Part shown: piece by piece, positions 39,925-48,420 of the stretch
How the letters are laid out: every line of letters starts with the position of its first letter
Numbering within the stretch: position 1 is the stretch's first letter
Assembly (NCBI RefSeq): GCF_027531545.1
Contig: NZ_JAPZSC010000001.1
Location: 1-64,000, forward strand
Source: Silanimonas sp.
Lineage (GTDB): Bacteria > Pseudomonadota > Gammaproteobacteria > Xanthomonadales > Xanthomonadaceae
Reading direction: 5' to 3'
Length of the DNA: 64,000 nt
Notes under the pieces: model-generated
What the model saw: only the letters and a program-made list of their open reading frames with translations
The model's database searches: none
What the model was told of the DNA's origin: nothing
Translations under genes and position numbers: made by a program

Positions 39925-40845
39925 TCAATCGCGCATCAGGGTGGACTTGCCGAACAGGCTCTCGACGAGGTCCACGGCCAGCAGCGCGGTCTTGTTGTGG
40001 TCGTCGAAGGCCGGGTTCAACTCGACGATGTCGAGCGAACCCATGCGGCCGGTGTCGGCGATCATTTCCATCACCAGCTGGGCCTCGCGGTAGTTCGGGC
40101 CGCCGGGCACCGTGGTGCCGACACCCGGGGCGATGCCGGGGTCGAGGAAATCGACGTCGAAGCTCACGTGCACGTGGGTCTCGGCGTCGATGCCGGCCAG
40201 CGCCTCGTCCATCGCGCGCTTCATGCCGACCTCGTCGATGTAGCGCATGTCGTAGATGTCGAGGCCGTACTCCTTCACCAGCTTCTTCTCGCCGGCATCG
40301 ACCGAGCGGATGCCGATCTGGCGGACGACGTCGGGCGAGATCGCCGGCGCGCTGCCGCCAAGATGCGTCAGTTCCTTCGGGCCGAGGCCGCAGAGGCAGG
40401 CCACCGGCATGCCGTGGATGTTGCCGGAGGGCGTCACGTCCGAGGTGTTGAAGTCGGCGTGCGCGTCGAGCCAGATCACCCGCAGCTTCTTGCCCACGCG
40501 CCGGCACCAGCGCGCGACCGCGGTGATGCTGCCAAGGCCGAGGCAGTGGTCGCCGCCCATCAGGACCGGCAGGTTGCCGGCATCGAGCTCGGCCTCGACG
40601 GCGCGCATCGCCGCCTCGTTCCACTCGACCACCTGCGGCAAGTGACGGTAGCCGTTCAGGGGCGGCAGCCAGGGATTCATCGGGCCGGTCAGGTTGCCGC
40701 GGTCCTCGACGGTGACGCCGCGCTCGCGCAGCGCTTCGGCGATGCCGGCGACGCGCAGGGCTTCGGGGCCCATGACGGCACCACGGTGGCCGGCGCCGAT
40801 GTCGGTGGGCGCGCCGATCAGCGCGACGGTCGGAAAACGACTCAT
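39925..40845 (-). CDS. rocF: Arginase
   Basis: The 306-residue ureohydrolase hydrolyses arginine to ornithine and urea. Both Mn atoms' ligand motifs are present: GGDHCLGLGS, DAHADFNT and SFDVDFLDP. The N-terminus IGAPTDIGAGHRGAVMGPEA is of the bacterial RocF type. An AAGGAG ribosome binding site lies eight bases before the ATG at 40845; an earlier GTG at 40851 is less likely. A possible hairpin follows the stop. It runs in the same direction as a small entericidin-like gene, with about 90 bases between them. Confidence 0.95.
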   Translation of the reverse strand: MSRFPTVALIGAPTDIGAGHRGAVMGPEALRVAGIAEALRERGVTVEDRGNLTGPMNPWLPPLNGYRHLPQVVEWNEAAMRAVEAELDAGNLPVLMGGDHCLGLGSITAVARWCRRVGKKLRVIWLDAHADFNTSDVTPSGNIHGMPVACLCGLGPKELTHLGGSAPAISPDVVRQIGIRSVDAGEKKLVKEYGLDIYDMRYIDEVGMKRAMDEALAGIDAETHVHVSFDVDFLDPGIAPGVGTTVPGGPNYREAQLVMEMIADTGRMGSLDIVELNPAFDDHNKTALLAVDLVESLFGKSTLMRD

Positions 40846-40899
40846 GCTCACTCCTTCGTGCTGCGTCGTCGTTCGGCCGGACGGCGCTTACGGCGGAGG

Positions 40900-40975
40900 T
40901 GGTGCCGACAGTCCGAATCGAACGGACGACCTACCGCTTACAAGGCGGTTGCTCTACCAGCTGAGCTATGCCGGC
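40900..40975 (-). tRNA. tRNA-Thr (anticodon UGU)
   Basis: A 76-base cloverleaf reading from 40975 down to 40900. The acceptor stem is GCCGGCA/TGTCGGC and the D-loop segment is TAGCTCAGCTGGTAGAGC. The anticodon loop is CTTGTAA with anticodon TGT, the T-loop is GTTCGATTC, and the encoded 3' end is ACCA. It lies between arginase and the SPOR-domain gene. Confidence 0.95.
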
Positions 40976-41015
40976 GCTGGGGGCGGAAGTGTAAACCAGC
41001 CCGGCAACCGGGCGA

Positions 41016-41669
41016 TCAGAAGCAGGGGATGGGCCGCGCCTGCCAGTTGCCCGCACCCAGCGGCGTGCGCCAGTCGTAATCGGCGGCGACCGCGATCTCG
41101 AGCCACCACTGCGGGCGATCCTCGCTGGCGGTCTCCATGACCGCTTCGATGCCCAGTGCCTTCACTTCCGCGAGGCGAGCCTCGGCGTTCTGCTGTTCGC
41201 GGAACAAGCCGAGCGACACGGTGTTCTCGCCCGGCCCGGCGGTCACGACGTAGTAGTCGCGGATGCCCTGCCCGGCCAGCGCGCGCGCCTTCGCCAAGGC
41301 ATCGCCGCGGGTGGCGGCCGCGGGCACATACACGCGCCAGCCGCGTGAACTCTGGACCTGGGCTTCGCGGTACTGCAGCTTGCCGACGCTCGCACCCAGC
41401 ACATCGACCGCCCGGCGCAGCGCCGAGGGCGTGTCGAACGGACCGACCGAGAGGCAGGCCATGGCGGCATCCATGCGGGTGGGCGCCACGGCCAACTCCG
41501 CCGAGGCGGGCAGCGAATCGGGTTCGGCTTCGGCCAGCAGGGTGAGGCCCGGCACGCCGGGCTGGGTGGCCGGCAGGGCGGCCGCGTGCGACGGCGCATG
41601 CAGCCCCCACCAGAGGGCCGCCGCGACGTTGAGGCACAGCAGGATGATCAGGGCACCGCGCGAAAGCAT
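41016..41669 (-). CDS. SPOR-type repeat protein, membrane-anchored
   Basis: The 217-residue product has an N-terminal membrane segment (LIILLCLNVAAALWWGL) and a periplasmic part with a SPOR-like fold: ARALAGQGIRDYYVVTAGPG and SLGLFREQQNAEARLAEVK. SPOR domains bind denuded glycan strands at division sites. The match is by pattern only. It is the last gene of the run fakA-fakB/plsY/birA/coaX on this strand, 45 bases after coaX. Confidence 0.75.
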   Translation of the reverse strand: MLSRGALIILLCLNVAAALWWGLHAPSHAAALPATQPGVPGLTLLAEAEPDSLPASAELAVAPTRMDAAMACLSVGPFDTPSALRRAVDVLGASVGKLQYREAQVQSSRGWRVYVPAAATRGDALAKARALAGQGIRDYYVVTAGPGENTVSLGLFREQQNAEARLAEVKALGIEAVMETASEDRPQWWLEIAVAADYDWRTPLGAGNWQARPIPCF

Positions 41670-41714
41670 GCGTGCAGTGTAGCCGCGCGGCACGCGGCTT
41701 CGCTCATCCCGCGG

Positions 41715-42470
41715 TCAAGCGCATCCGGCCGCCGCGTAGACGCGCAGCCCCTCCAGCACCATCGCTTCGTGATGCACAACTCGAGCGGACAAGCGCCGAG
41801 CCAGGGCATCAGCGAACGCCGCCGCATCGCCGCCGCCGACCAGCAGGGACGGTGGTCGGCCCAACACGGCGCAGGCGTCGTCCCACGCGGCAAGGACGAG
41901 GCCGAGGGCCTGCCCGCGCGCCCCGGCGGCGACGGCCTCGGGGGTATCGATGCCGAAAGCCACGGCGGCAGGCGTGGGCGCTTCGCCACGATCCAGCGCC
42001 GGAAACCGCGCCGCCAAGGCTTGGCGCGCATGCGCGGGAGCGATCCCGATGAGGCCACCGTGGTGGATTCCCCGGGCGTCGAGGAGATCGACGGTGATCG
42101 CGCTGCCATAGCTCACGACGAGCTGGTCGCCGCCGCGGGCCCGCGCCGCCAACAGGGCGAGGAAGCGGTCGACGCCCAGACGCGCCGGGTCGGCGTAGGC
42201 GATGCGCACGCCGGCGCACTCGGCGCGCGTGACGGCGCGCTGCGGTCGCAGGCCACAGGCATCGAGCGCCGCCTCGACGCGCTGGCGGATGGCCTCCGGC
42301 GCGACGCTGGCCAGCCACGCGGCATCGCCAGGCGCGTCTTGGGCCAACACCTCGTGGAGGGCGGTATCGAAGCCGGCATCCCCATGGGCCAGCGCCGTGA
42401 CCGGGCCGAGGCCCGAGGCATCGGCGCGCGCCAGCTTCAAGCGCGTATTGCCGAGATCAAGCAGCCACAC
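41715..42470 (-). CDS. coaX: Type III pantothenate kinase
   Basis: A 251-residue CoaX-type kinase, the first step of coenzyme A synthesis. It has the N-terminal phosphate motif LLDLGNTRLKLA, the GVDRFLALLAARA segment with its catalytic Asp, and YGSAITVDLLD. It needs no potassium-independent P-loop like CoaA. It overlaps birA by 14 bases, the usual neighbour in many gammaproteobacteria. Confidence 0.93.
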   Translation of the reverse strand: MWLLDLGNTRLKLARADASGLGPVTALAHGDAGFDTALHEVLAQDAPGDAAWLASVAPEAIRQRVEAALDACGLRPQRAVTRAECAGVRIAYADPARLGVDRFLALLAARARGGDQLVVSYGSAITVDLLDARGIHHGGLIGIAPAHARQALAARFPALDRGEAPTPAAVAFGIDTPEAVAAGARGQALGLVLAAWDDACAVLGRPPSLLVGGGDAAAFADALARRLSARVVHHEAMVLEGLRVYAAAGCA

Positions 42471-43227
42471 GGACGCTCACCTCGCCGGCATGGTGCACGC
42501 GATCGCCATCGACATGGCGCACGCGCAGGCCACCGCCCACGTCGATGCCCATCGCCACCCCGTCCTCCACGCGCTCACCGGACAGCACCCGCACCGGCCG
42601 ACCGGCCAAGGCGTCGAAGCGGGCCCAGTCCTCCACGAAAGCCGCGAAGTCCTCGCGTTCGAACTCGGCCAGCGCCGGCAGCAGACGACGCAGCACGGCG
42701 CCAAGGATGCGCGGCCGCGCGACGTCCTCCACGCCGGCGCGACGCAGATCGGTCCACGGCTGCTCGACGCCGGGCACCGCCGCGACGTCGAGGTTCAGGC
42801 CGATGCCGATGGCCACCGCCTCGCCGCGGGCTTCGATGAGCAGGCCCGCGAGCTTGGCGTCATCGACCACGAGATCGTTCGGCCACTTGAGGCGCACGCT
42901 GGAGGCGCCAGAATCGTGCAGGGCGCGCGCCACTGCGACACCGACGGCGGGACCCAATGGGGCAAGCCGCAAGGGCGGCAGCGCGAAACGTCGGAGCACG
43001 GTGAAGGCCAGCGCGCCTTTGGGATCGGTCTGCCAAGCGCGGCCGCGTCGGCCACGACCGGCCGACTGGCCGTCGGCGACGAACACCGCGGCACCGCGCA
43101 TCGGCAACGGGCTGCAGAGCGCCCAGTCCTGCGTCGAGTCGACCGCTTCGACGTGATGGAATGCGGCCAGCTCACCGAGCGCCGCCTCATCGAGCGCAAG
43201 GTCGCGTTCTCCGAACGCTTCAGGCAT
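42457..43227 (-). CDS. birA: Biotin--[acetyl-CoA-carboxylase] ligase
   Basis: The 256-residue ligase attaches biotin to the AccB subunit of acetyl-CoA carboxylase. It has the biotinyl-AMP loop GRGRRGRAW, KWPNDLVVDDAKLAGLLIE and the C-terminal SH3-like domain. Compared with E. coli BirA (about 320 residues) the N-terminal DNA-binding domain is missing, so it should be a pure ligase without repressor function. It overlaps plsY by eight bases and coaX by 14. Confidence 0.93.
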   Translation of the reverse strand: MPEAFGERDLALDEAALGELAAFHHVEAVDSTQDWALCSPLPMRGAAVFVADGQSAGRGRRGRAWQTDPKGALAFTVLRRFALPPLRLAPLGPAVGVAVARALHDSGASSVRLKWPNDLVVDDAKLAGLLIEARGEAVAIGIGLNLDVAAVPGVEQPWTDLRRAGVEDVARPRILGAVLRRLLPALAEFEREDFAAFVEDWARFDALAGRPVRVLSGERVEDGVAMGIDVGGGLRVRHVDGDRVHHAGEVSVRVAA

Positions 43228-43849
43228 CGGTACGGGCCCACAGTCGCGCGAAGACGCGCGCCTTCTCGAAGCGGTGCTCGTTGCCGGCCCGCAGCCGCTG
43301 CAGGTTGGCGCGATGCGTCCACGCCAGCAGCACGGCGGCCACCAGCGCGAAGCCCATCCAGGCGCCGTCGCGGCCCTCGACCAGCGCCCACACCGGCAGG
43401 GCGATGCCGGCCAGCACGGTCGCGAGCCCAACGTAGCCGGTCGAGAGCAGCACCAGCAGCCAGACGCCCAGCAGCGGCGCCAAGGCCAGCGGCCACAGCA
43501 GGGCGAGGCCGCCCACCAGCGTCGCCGCACCCTTGCCGCCGCGGAAGCCGTGGAACACCGGCCACACATGGCCAGCCACGGCCAGCAACGCACCCACCAT
43601 CTGCGCCACGACATCACCGCCCACCCAGCGCATCAGCGCCACCGCGGCCGCACCCTTGCCGATGTCGATCAACACGGTGCCGAGCGCGAAGGCCCAACCC
43701 TGGGTACGGAGGGCGTTGGTGCCGCCGGCATTGCCGCTGCCCTGGGTGCGGATGTCGACGCCGCGCAACTTGCCGAGCCACAGGCTTCCGGAAATGGAAC
43801 CGAGCAGATAGGCCGCAGCACCGGCCGCGAGCATCGTCGCGAGGCTCAC
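43220..43849 (-). CDS. plsY: Acyl-phosphate:glycerol-3-phosphate acyltransferase
   Basis: The 209-residue integral membrane enzyme transfers an acyl group from acyl-phosphate to glycerol-3-phosphate. The three family motifs are visible: GSGNAGGTNALRTQG, HGFRGGKGAATL and a C-terminal HRANLQRLRAGNE segment. It overlaps the upstream fatty-acid-kinase-like gene by four bases, which suggests a supply of acyl-phosphate from that protein. Confidence 0.95.
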   Translation of the reverse strand: MSLATMLAAGAAAYLLGSISGSLWLGKLRGVDIRTQGSGNAGGTNALRTQGWAFALGTVLIDIGKGAAAVALMRWVGGDVVAQMVGALLAVAGHVWPVFHGFRGGKGAATLVGGLALLWPLALAPLLGVWLLVLLSTGYVGLATVLAGIALPVWALVEGRDGAWMGFALVAAVLLAWTHRANLQRLRAGNEHRFEKARVFARLWARTDA

Positions 43850-45696
43850 GGCGCCACCGGCTGCAGGCAGGCGACCAGCGCCCCGGGGCCGGCATGCGCG
43901 CCAACCGCAGGGCCGGTTTCCACCAGCCAGCCTTCGGCGATGTCGAGCCGCAGCTTGAGGGCGGCCAGCAAGGCCGCGGCATCGTCAGCCGCGTCGCAAT
44001 GGCCGACGATCAGACGCCAGCGCGTTCCCGCAGGCGCCTGCTTGGCGACATAGGCCGCAAAGCGCTCGCGGGCGCGCGCCTCGCCGAACAGCGCGGCACA
44101 GGGTTTCAGGCGGCCTTCTGGCACGACCTTGGCGATCGGCGTGGCGCGAAGCACCGACGCGATCCATCCGGCCCAGCGCGGCACGCGGCCGCCGCGCACG
44201 GCGTGGCGGATGTCGCGGGCGAGCGCGAAGGTGAGCGTCTTCGGCTTCAACGCGGCCACATGCGCGAGCACCTCGGCCGCGGCGGCGCCGGTGGCGGCCT
44301 TCTCGGCGGCGGCGATGGCGAGCAGGGCCTGCCCGCCCGCGGCATTCGCGGTGTCGAACACATGGGTTCGGGACGCATCACCCCGCTGCGCAGCCGCCTC
44401 GGCCGCCTGCAGCGTGCCCGACACCGCGCGCGACAGCCCGATGTAGACGACTTCGGCATGGTGCGAGAGCAGGAAATCGAACTGCCGGCGGAAATCACCC
44501 ACCGGCGGCTGGCTGGTGCGCGGCAGCAGGTGCTCGTGGCGCAGCCGCGCGTAGAACTCGGCGGGGCTGATGCCGACGCGATCGAGGTAGTCCTGCTCGC
44601 CGAAGTTCACCCGCAGCGGGATCACGTGCAGGTTCAGGGCGTCGGCAAAGCCGTCCGGCAGGTCGGCCGAGCTGTCGGTGACGACCACGCAGCCGCCCGG
44701 CGCGTTGGCCGTGCGCGCCTGCGCCAGCATGTCGTCGGCCTTGGTCGATTCGACGCGGCCGAAGCGGCCCAGCGCCTCGAACATCGCCGAGGGCTTCGCC
44801 ACGTGCGCATGCACTTTCACCCGATGCGCGCTGCCCGCGACGACGACGCAGTCGGCGCCAAGGTCGGACATCGCCGCCTGCAGCCCGGCGCGGTCGAGGC
44901 CCTCGCCAACCAGCAGGCATTCCGTGCACCAGCGATGGCGCGGATCGATGTCGTCGAGTTCGGCGTGCAGCGCATCGTGCACATCGCTGATGTCGAGATC
45001 GGAGCGATCGTCGGCACCATCGGCAGCGCCAGACGCCCCGCGCCGCGCCATGAAATCGCCGATGCCTTCGAGGAGATCGACGAAGCCCTGTGCGCCGGCA
45101 TCGACCACGCCGGCCTTGCGCAGCACGGGCAACTGGTCGGGCGTGCGCTGGAGGGCGATGCGCGCCTGCGCCAGCGCGGACTCGAACCAGGCGCGGAGCT
45201 CCTGGCGTTCGCCCTGCTCGGCGGCGTGCACCAGCGCCTCGGCGAAGGCATGGATCACGCTGATCATCGTGCCTTCCTTCGGATCAGCCATCGCCGAGCG
45301 CGCCGAACGCGATGCGGCGCGCGCCGCCTCGGCGAGGCCGCGGCGGTCGAGCGAGGCCCGCGAACCGACGGCATCGGCCAAGCCGCTGAAGAACTGCGCG
45401 AGGATGGCGCCGGAGTTGCCGCGCGCGCCGTCGATCGCCTCGTCGCCGACCCGCCGAAGCAGGCGGCCCACGCCACCGGCCCGACGCTGCAGCGCGCCGG
45501 TGAGCACCGTGCTCAGCGTCAGGGCGAGGTTGTTGCCGGTGTCGCCATCGGGCACGGGGAACACGTTGATCTTGTTCAGCGCGTCGCGGCGGGCGATGAC
45601 CCGGCGCACGCCAGCGATCAGCGCATGGCGCAGGGCGGCGGCGCGGATGGGGCCGGGTGGCGGCAGCGGGGAAGCGAGGGGCGTGGTCGCGGACAT
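43846..45696 (-). CDS. FakA-FakB fusion: DAK2 domain plus DegV domain, predicted fatty acid kinase
   Basis: A 616-residue fusion. Residues about 20-190 form a DhaL/DAK2 kinase domain (NVFPVPDGDTGNN near 47-60, DGARGNSGAILAQFF near 94, KEGTMISV). About 250-320 is the middle domain of FakA (HRWCTECLLVGEG). From about 335 to the end is a DegV/FakB fatty-acid-binding domain (VVTDSSADLPDGF, TSQPPVGDF, SGTLQAA, VGAHAGPGALV). In Firmicutes separate FakA and FakB proteins phosphorylate exogenous fatty acids, and PlsX/PlsY use the product. Here both parts are in one chain, coupled to plsY. The kinase activity is inferred. The start at 45696 is chosen by conserved length; one more ATG lies nine codons upstream. 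Confidence 0.85.
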   Translation of the reverse strand: MSATTPLASPLPPPGPIRAAALRHALIAGVRRVIARRDALNKINVFPVPDGDTGNNLALTLSTVLTGALQRRAGGVGRLLRRVGDEAIDGARGNSGAILAQFFSGLADAVGSRASLDRRGLAEAARAASRSARSAMADPKEGTMISVIHAFAEALVHAAEQGERQELRAWFESALAQARIALQRTPDQLPVLRKAGVVDAGAQGFVDLLEGIGDFMARRGASGAADGADDRSDLDISDVHDALHAELDDIDPRHRWCTECLLVGEGLDRAGLQAAMSDLGADCVVVAGSAHRVKVHAHVAKPSAMFEALGRFGRVESTKADDMLAQARTANAPGGCVVVTDSSADLPDGFADALNLHVIPLRVNFGEQDYLDRVGISPAEFYARLRHEHLLPRTSQPPVGDFRRQFDFLLSHHAEVVYIGLSRAVSGTLQAAEAAAQRGDASRTHVFDTANAAGGQALLAIAAAEKAATGAAAAEVLAHVAALKPKTLTFALARDIRHAVRGGRVPRWAGWIASVLRATPIAKVVPEGRLKPCAALFGEARARERFAAYVAKQAPAGTRWRLIVGHCDAADDAAALLAALKLRLDIAEGWLVETGPAVGAHAGPGALVACLQPVAP

Positions 45697-45728
45697 ACGC
45701 CGGAGTCTGGGGGAACTCCCCACGGTTC

Positions 45729-45751
45729 GGCATGCTGCGCGACAGCATGCC
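45729..45751. repeat. Perfect inverted repeat between divergent genes
   Basis: Nine-base arms GGCATGCTG / CAGCATGCC with a five-base centre, 33 bases upstream of the fakA-fakB fusion start. It could be an operator or simply a hairpin in the leader. Confidence 0.5.
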
Positions 45752-45857
45752 CGGCTGGCAAGGCGCGCCCATGCGCGGCCTTCACCGGCGGCGTATGATC
45801 CTGCGACGCGTTTGCCCGGTGCCGCATCTCTCCGGGCCTACCCCTACGGAAACCGCC

Positions 45858-46133
45858 ATGATCCGCGCCGCTCTCCTGTCGCTCGCCCTGCTGGCCCTGC
45901 CGATGGCCGGCGTTGCCGCCGAAGCGGTCACGGAAGCGCCCGCCGCCGAAGCGCCGAGCGCCTGCGATGCCAAGCCGGCCACCGCGCCGGCCGCCGAGGC
46001 CGCGGCACCGACCGACGCCCCAGCGCGCCATACCGAGGCTACGCCGACCCGTCCGGCCAGCGCGCGCAGCCCGGGCAACGTGCGGACCACCACGCCGCGC
46101 TGGAACCGCCTGCTGCCGGGCATGTTCCGCTGA
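45858..46133 (+). CDS. Small exported Ala/Pro-rich protein of unknown function
   Basis: A 91-residue protein: signal peptide (LLSLALLALPMAGVAA, cleavage near residue 21), then an Ala/Pro/Thr-rich low-complexity middle and a short basic C-terminus (TPRWNRLLPGMFR). No recognisable domain. It is divergent from the fakA-fakB operon and followed 18 bases later by mtfA. Confidence 0.6.
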   Translation: MIRAALLSLALLALPMAGVAAEAVTEAPAAEAPSACDAKPATAPAAEAAAPTDAPARHTEATPTRPASARSPGNVRTTTPRWNRLLPGMFR

Positions 46134-46151
46134 CCCACGCCGCGCACCGGC

Positions 46152-47006
46152 ATGCCCTGGGCCTGGTGGCGACGCTGGCGCAAGCCACCCCCTGACATCC
46201 ACGACGCGCACTGGGCCGCCCTGCTGGCCCGGGCTCCGTTGGTTCGAGGCCTGGGCCCACTGCGTCAATCACGCCTGCGCGGGCTGACCGCCCGATTCCT
46301 CGACGGCAAGGCGATCTCCCCGGCCCACGGCCTGACCCTCGACGACGGCGACCGGCTGGCGCTGGCGGCCCACGCCTGCCTGCCCCTGCTCGGCATCGGC
46401 GAGGCAGGCCTGCGCGGCTGGTCGGAGGTGATCGTCCACCCCGGCGCCTTCCGGGTGGAGCATGGACGGCATGGTGCACCGCACGAAATGGACGAACTCG
46501 AAGTCGTCGAGGACGGCTTCGAAGACCGCGAAGGCGAAAGCTGGCAGCACGGGCCGATGGTGCTGAGCTGGGCCGACCTCGACGCCGAGATCGCCGAGCC
46601 GGAACCGGGCTACCAGCTCGTGGTCCACGAAATGGCCCACAAGCTCGACGCGCTGGACGGCGTCATGGACGGCACGCCGCCCCTGCCGCGCGAGTGGCAG
46701 CGAGCCTGGGCCCGCGATTTCGGCGCCGCCTTCGAGGCCCTGAACGCCGAACTCGACGCGCTCGACGCCGCCGGGGCGCAGCACGGCCCGCATGACGATG
46801 AAGAGCCGGATGAGGACGGCGCCAGACCCGCCATCGATCCCTACGCCGCGGAAGCCCCGGAAGAGTTCTTCGCTGTTTGCAGCGAGTACCACTTCACCGA
46901 CCCGGAGCGCCTGCGTGCGGCCTTCCCGGCGGTGGCCGCGCACCTCGAGCGGTTCTATGGGCCGCCGCCGGCCCTGGACCGCGACAACGATCCGACGCCG
47001 GCCTAA
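46152..47006 (+). CDS. mtfA: MtfA-type zinc peptidase (M90 family)
   Basis: A 284-residue peptidase with the zinc motif VVHEMAHKLDALDG at about residue 156-168 and the family stretch PEEFFAVCSEYHF with the third ligand region. In E. coli MtfA binds and inactivates the Mlc repressor and so affects glucose PTS expression. A PTS link in this organism is not shown by the window. An Asp/Glu-rich insert (HDDEEPDEDG) precedes the C-terminal part. Convergent with phoQ. Confidence 0.92.
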   Translation: MPWAWWRRWRKPPPDIHDAHWAALLARAPLVRGLGPLRQSRLRGLTARFLDGKAISPAHGLTLDDGDRLALAAHACLPLLGIGEAGLRGWSEVIVHPGAFRVEHGRHGAPHEMDELEVVEDGFEDREGESWQHGPMVLSWADLDAEIAEPEPGYQLVVHEMAHKLDALDGVMDGTPPLPREWQRAWARDFGAAFEALNAELDALDAAGAQHGPHDDEEPDEDGARPAIDPYAAEAPEEFFAVCSEYHFTDPERLRAAFPAVAAHLERFYGPPPALDRDNDPTPA

Positions 47007-47019
47007 GCCGGACACCCGC

Positions 47020-48414
47020 TCACCCCTGCGGCGGGAACCTCGCCACGAAGCGCGCGCCACCGAGCTCGGCCGAGCGCTCGACGGTGAGCACGCCCTGGTA
47101 GGCCGCGACGATGTCCTGGACGATCGAGAGGCCGATGCCGTGGCCCTGCACGCGCTCGTCGCCGCGCACGCCACGCTGCAGCACGCGGTCGATCTGGTCC
47201 TCGGCGATGCCGGGGCCGTCGTCCTCCACCGCGAACTCGACGCCGCTGCGCTTGCCGGTCGGGGCGGGCAGCGTCGTCACCTGCAGCGCCACGCGGCGCT
47301 TCGCCCACTTGAAGGCGTTCTCCAGCAGGTTGCCGAGCAGCTCCTGCAGGTCGCCGAGCTCGCCGTGGAAGCGCGCCGCCGCATCGATGTCGAATTCGGC
47401 CAGCACGCCCTTCGTCGCGTAGATCTTCTCGAGGCCGAGCACGATCTCCTCGGCGGTCCCCTCGATCTTCAGCGGCGCGGCGTACAGCACATGGCCCGAA
47501 CGCGCGGCGCGGGACAGCTGGTAGCCGACGATGTCGTTCATGCGTTGCACCTGGGTGCGCACGTCCTCGCGCAGCTCGTCGCCGGTGGCGCCCGCCTCGA
47601 GGCGGCTCTGCAGCACCGCGAGGGGCGTCTTCAGCGAATGCGCGAGGTCGCCGAGCGTCCGCCGCACCTGTTCGAGGTTGCGGCGTTCGGAATCGATCAG
47701 CGCGTTGATGCTCTCGGTCAGCGGCTGGAGCTCGCGCGGATGCTCGTCGACGAGGCGCGCAACGCTGCCCTGCTGCACGTCGGCCAGCGCCCGCTCGACG
47801 CCGGCGACGGGCCTGAGGCTCCAGCGCAGGGCCAGCGCCTGCACCAGCGCGAGCACGATGGCGGCCGCGCCCAACCACGCCCACAGCGTGCGGCGGAATA
47901 CGCCCACCTGCCCGGCCACGTAGGCGGCGTCCTCGTAGATGCCGAAGATCAGTTCGATCTCGTCGCGCGACGTCTCGATGATCGCGGTCATCGAATAGAG
48001 GTACACCTGAAGCTCGCGACCGCTCGAGTCGGTGACGGGCAGCGGGCCAACCAACCTGCCTTGGTCGCCGGGCGGGCCGGGCTCAGGCGGCGGCAGGATA
48101 CGGCCGAGCGTCGAGGTCGATTCCCAGCGAAGGTTCTCGCCGATCACCACGGCGTACAGGCCGCTGCCCGGCCGGTCGAAACGTGGGTCCGGCGGCACCT
48201 GCGGCATCACGATGGCGCCGGAGCGCAGTGTCTCAGCGCCGCCGAGGTAGGCCTTCGCGAAACTGTCGAGACGCTCACGCTGGCTGTTGAGCGCCGCCTC
48301 GGTGAACGCGCGGTCGAGCGCGTAACCCGTCAAACCCAGGAAGGCCACCAGCGCGAGGCCGGCGGCCAGCAGCTGGCGCGCCTGCAGCGAGAGGCGGCGG
48401 CGCACCACGCCCAA
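47020..48414 (-). CDS. phoQ: PhoQ-type sensor histidine kinase
   Basis: The 464-residue membrane sensor has two membrane segments (about 17-36 and 172-195) that flank a periplasmic sensor domain. A HAMP-like region follows, then the H-box LGDLAHSLKTPLAVL (His near 257), the N-box NLLENAFKWAKR and the ATP-lid motifs DDGPGIAEDQ and GHGIGLSIVQDIV. It sits directly behind phoP in the same direction, six bases apart. PhoQ kinases usually sense divalent cations, pH or cationic peptides; the signal here is inferred by homology. Confidence 0.92.
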   Translation of the reverse strand: MGVVRRRLSLQARQLLAAGLALVAFLGLTGYALDRAFTEAALNSQRERLDSFAKAYLGGAETLRSGAIVMPQVPPDPRFDRPGSGLYAVVIGENLRWESTSTLGRILPPPEPGPPGDQGRLVGPLPVTDSSGRELQVYLYSMTAIIETSRDEIELIFGIYEDAAYVAGQVGVFRRTLWAWLGAAAIVLALVQALALRWSLRPVAGVERALADVQQGSVARLVDEHPRELQPLTESINALIDSERRNLEQVRRTLGDLAHSLKTPLAVLQSRLEAGATGDELREDVRTQVQRMNDIVGYQLSRAARSGHVLYAAPLKIEGTAEEIVLGLEKIYATKGVLAEFDIDAAARFHGELGDLQELLGNLLENAFKWAKRRVALQVTTLPAPTGKRSGVEFAVEDDGPGIAEDQIDRVLQRGVRGDERVQGHGIGLSIVQDIVAAYQGVLTVERSAELGGARFVARFPPQG

Positions 48415-48420
48415 GCGTGC

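Noticed and set aside
42202-45798. 1198-codon plus-strand frame opposite birA, plsY and the fakA-fakB fusion
   Set aside because: Crosses several real genes on the other strand and its translation has no domain structure.
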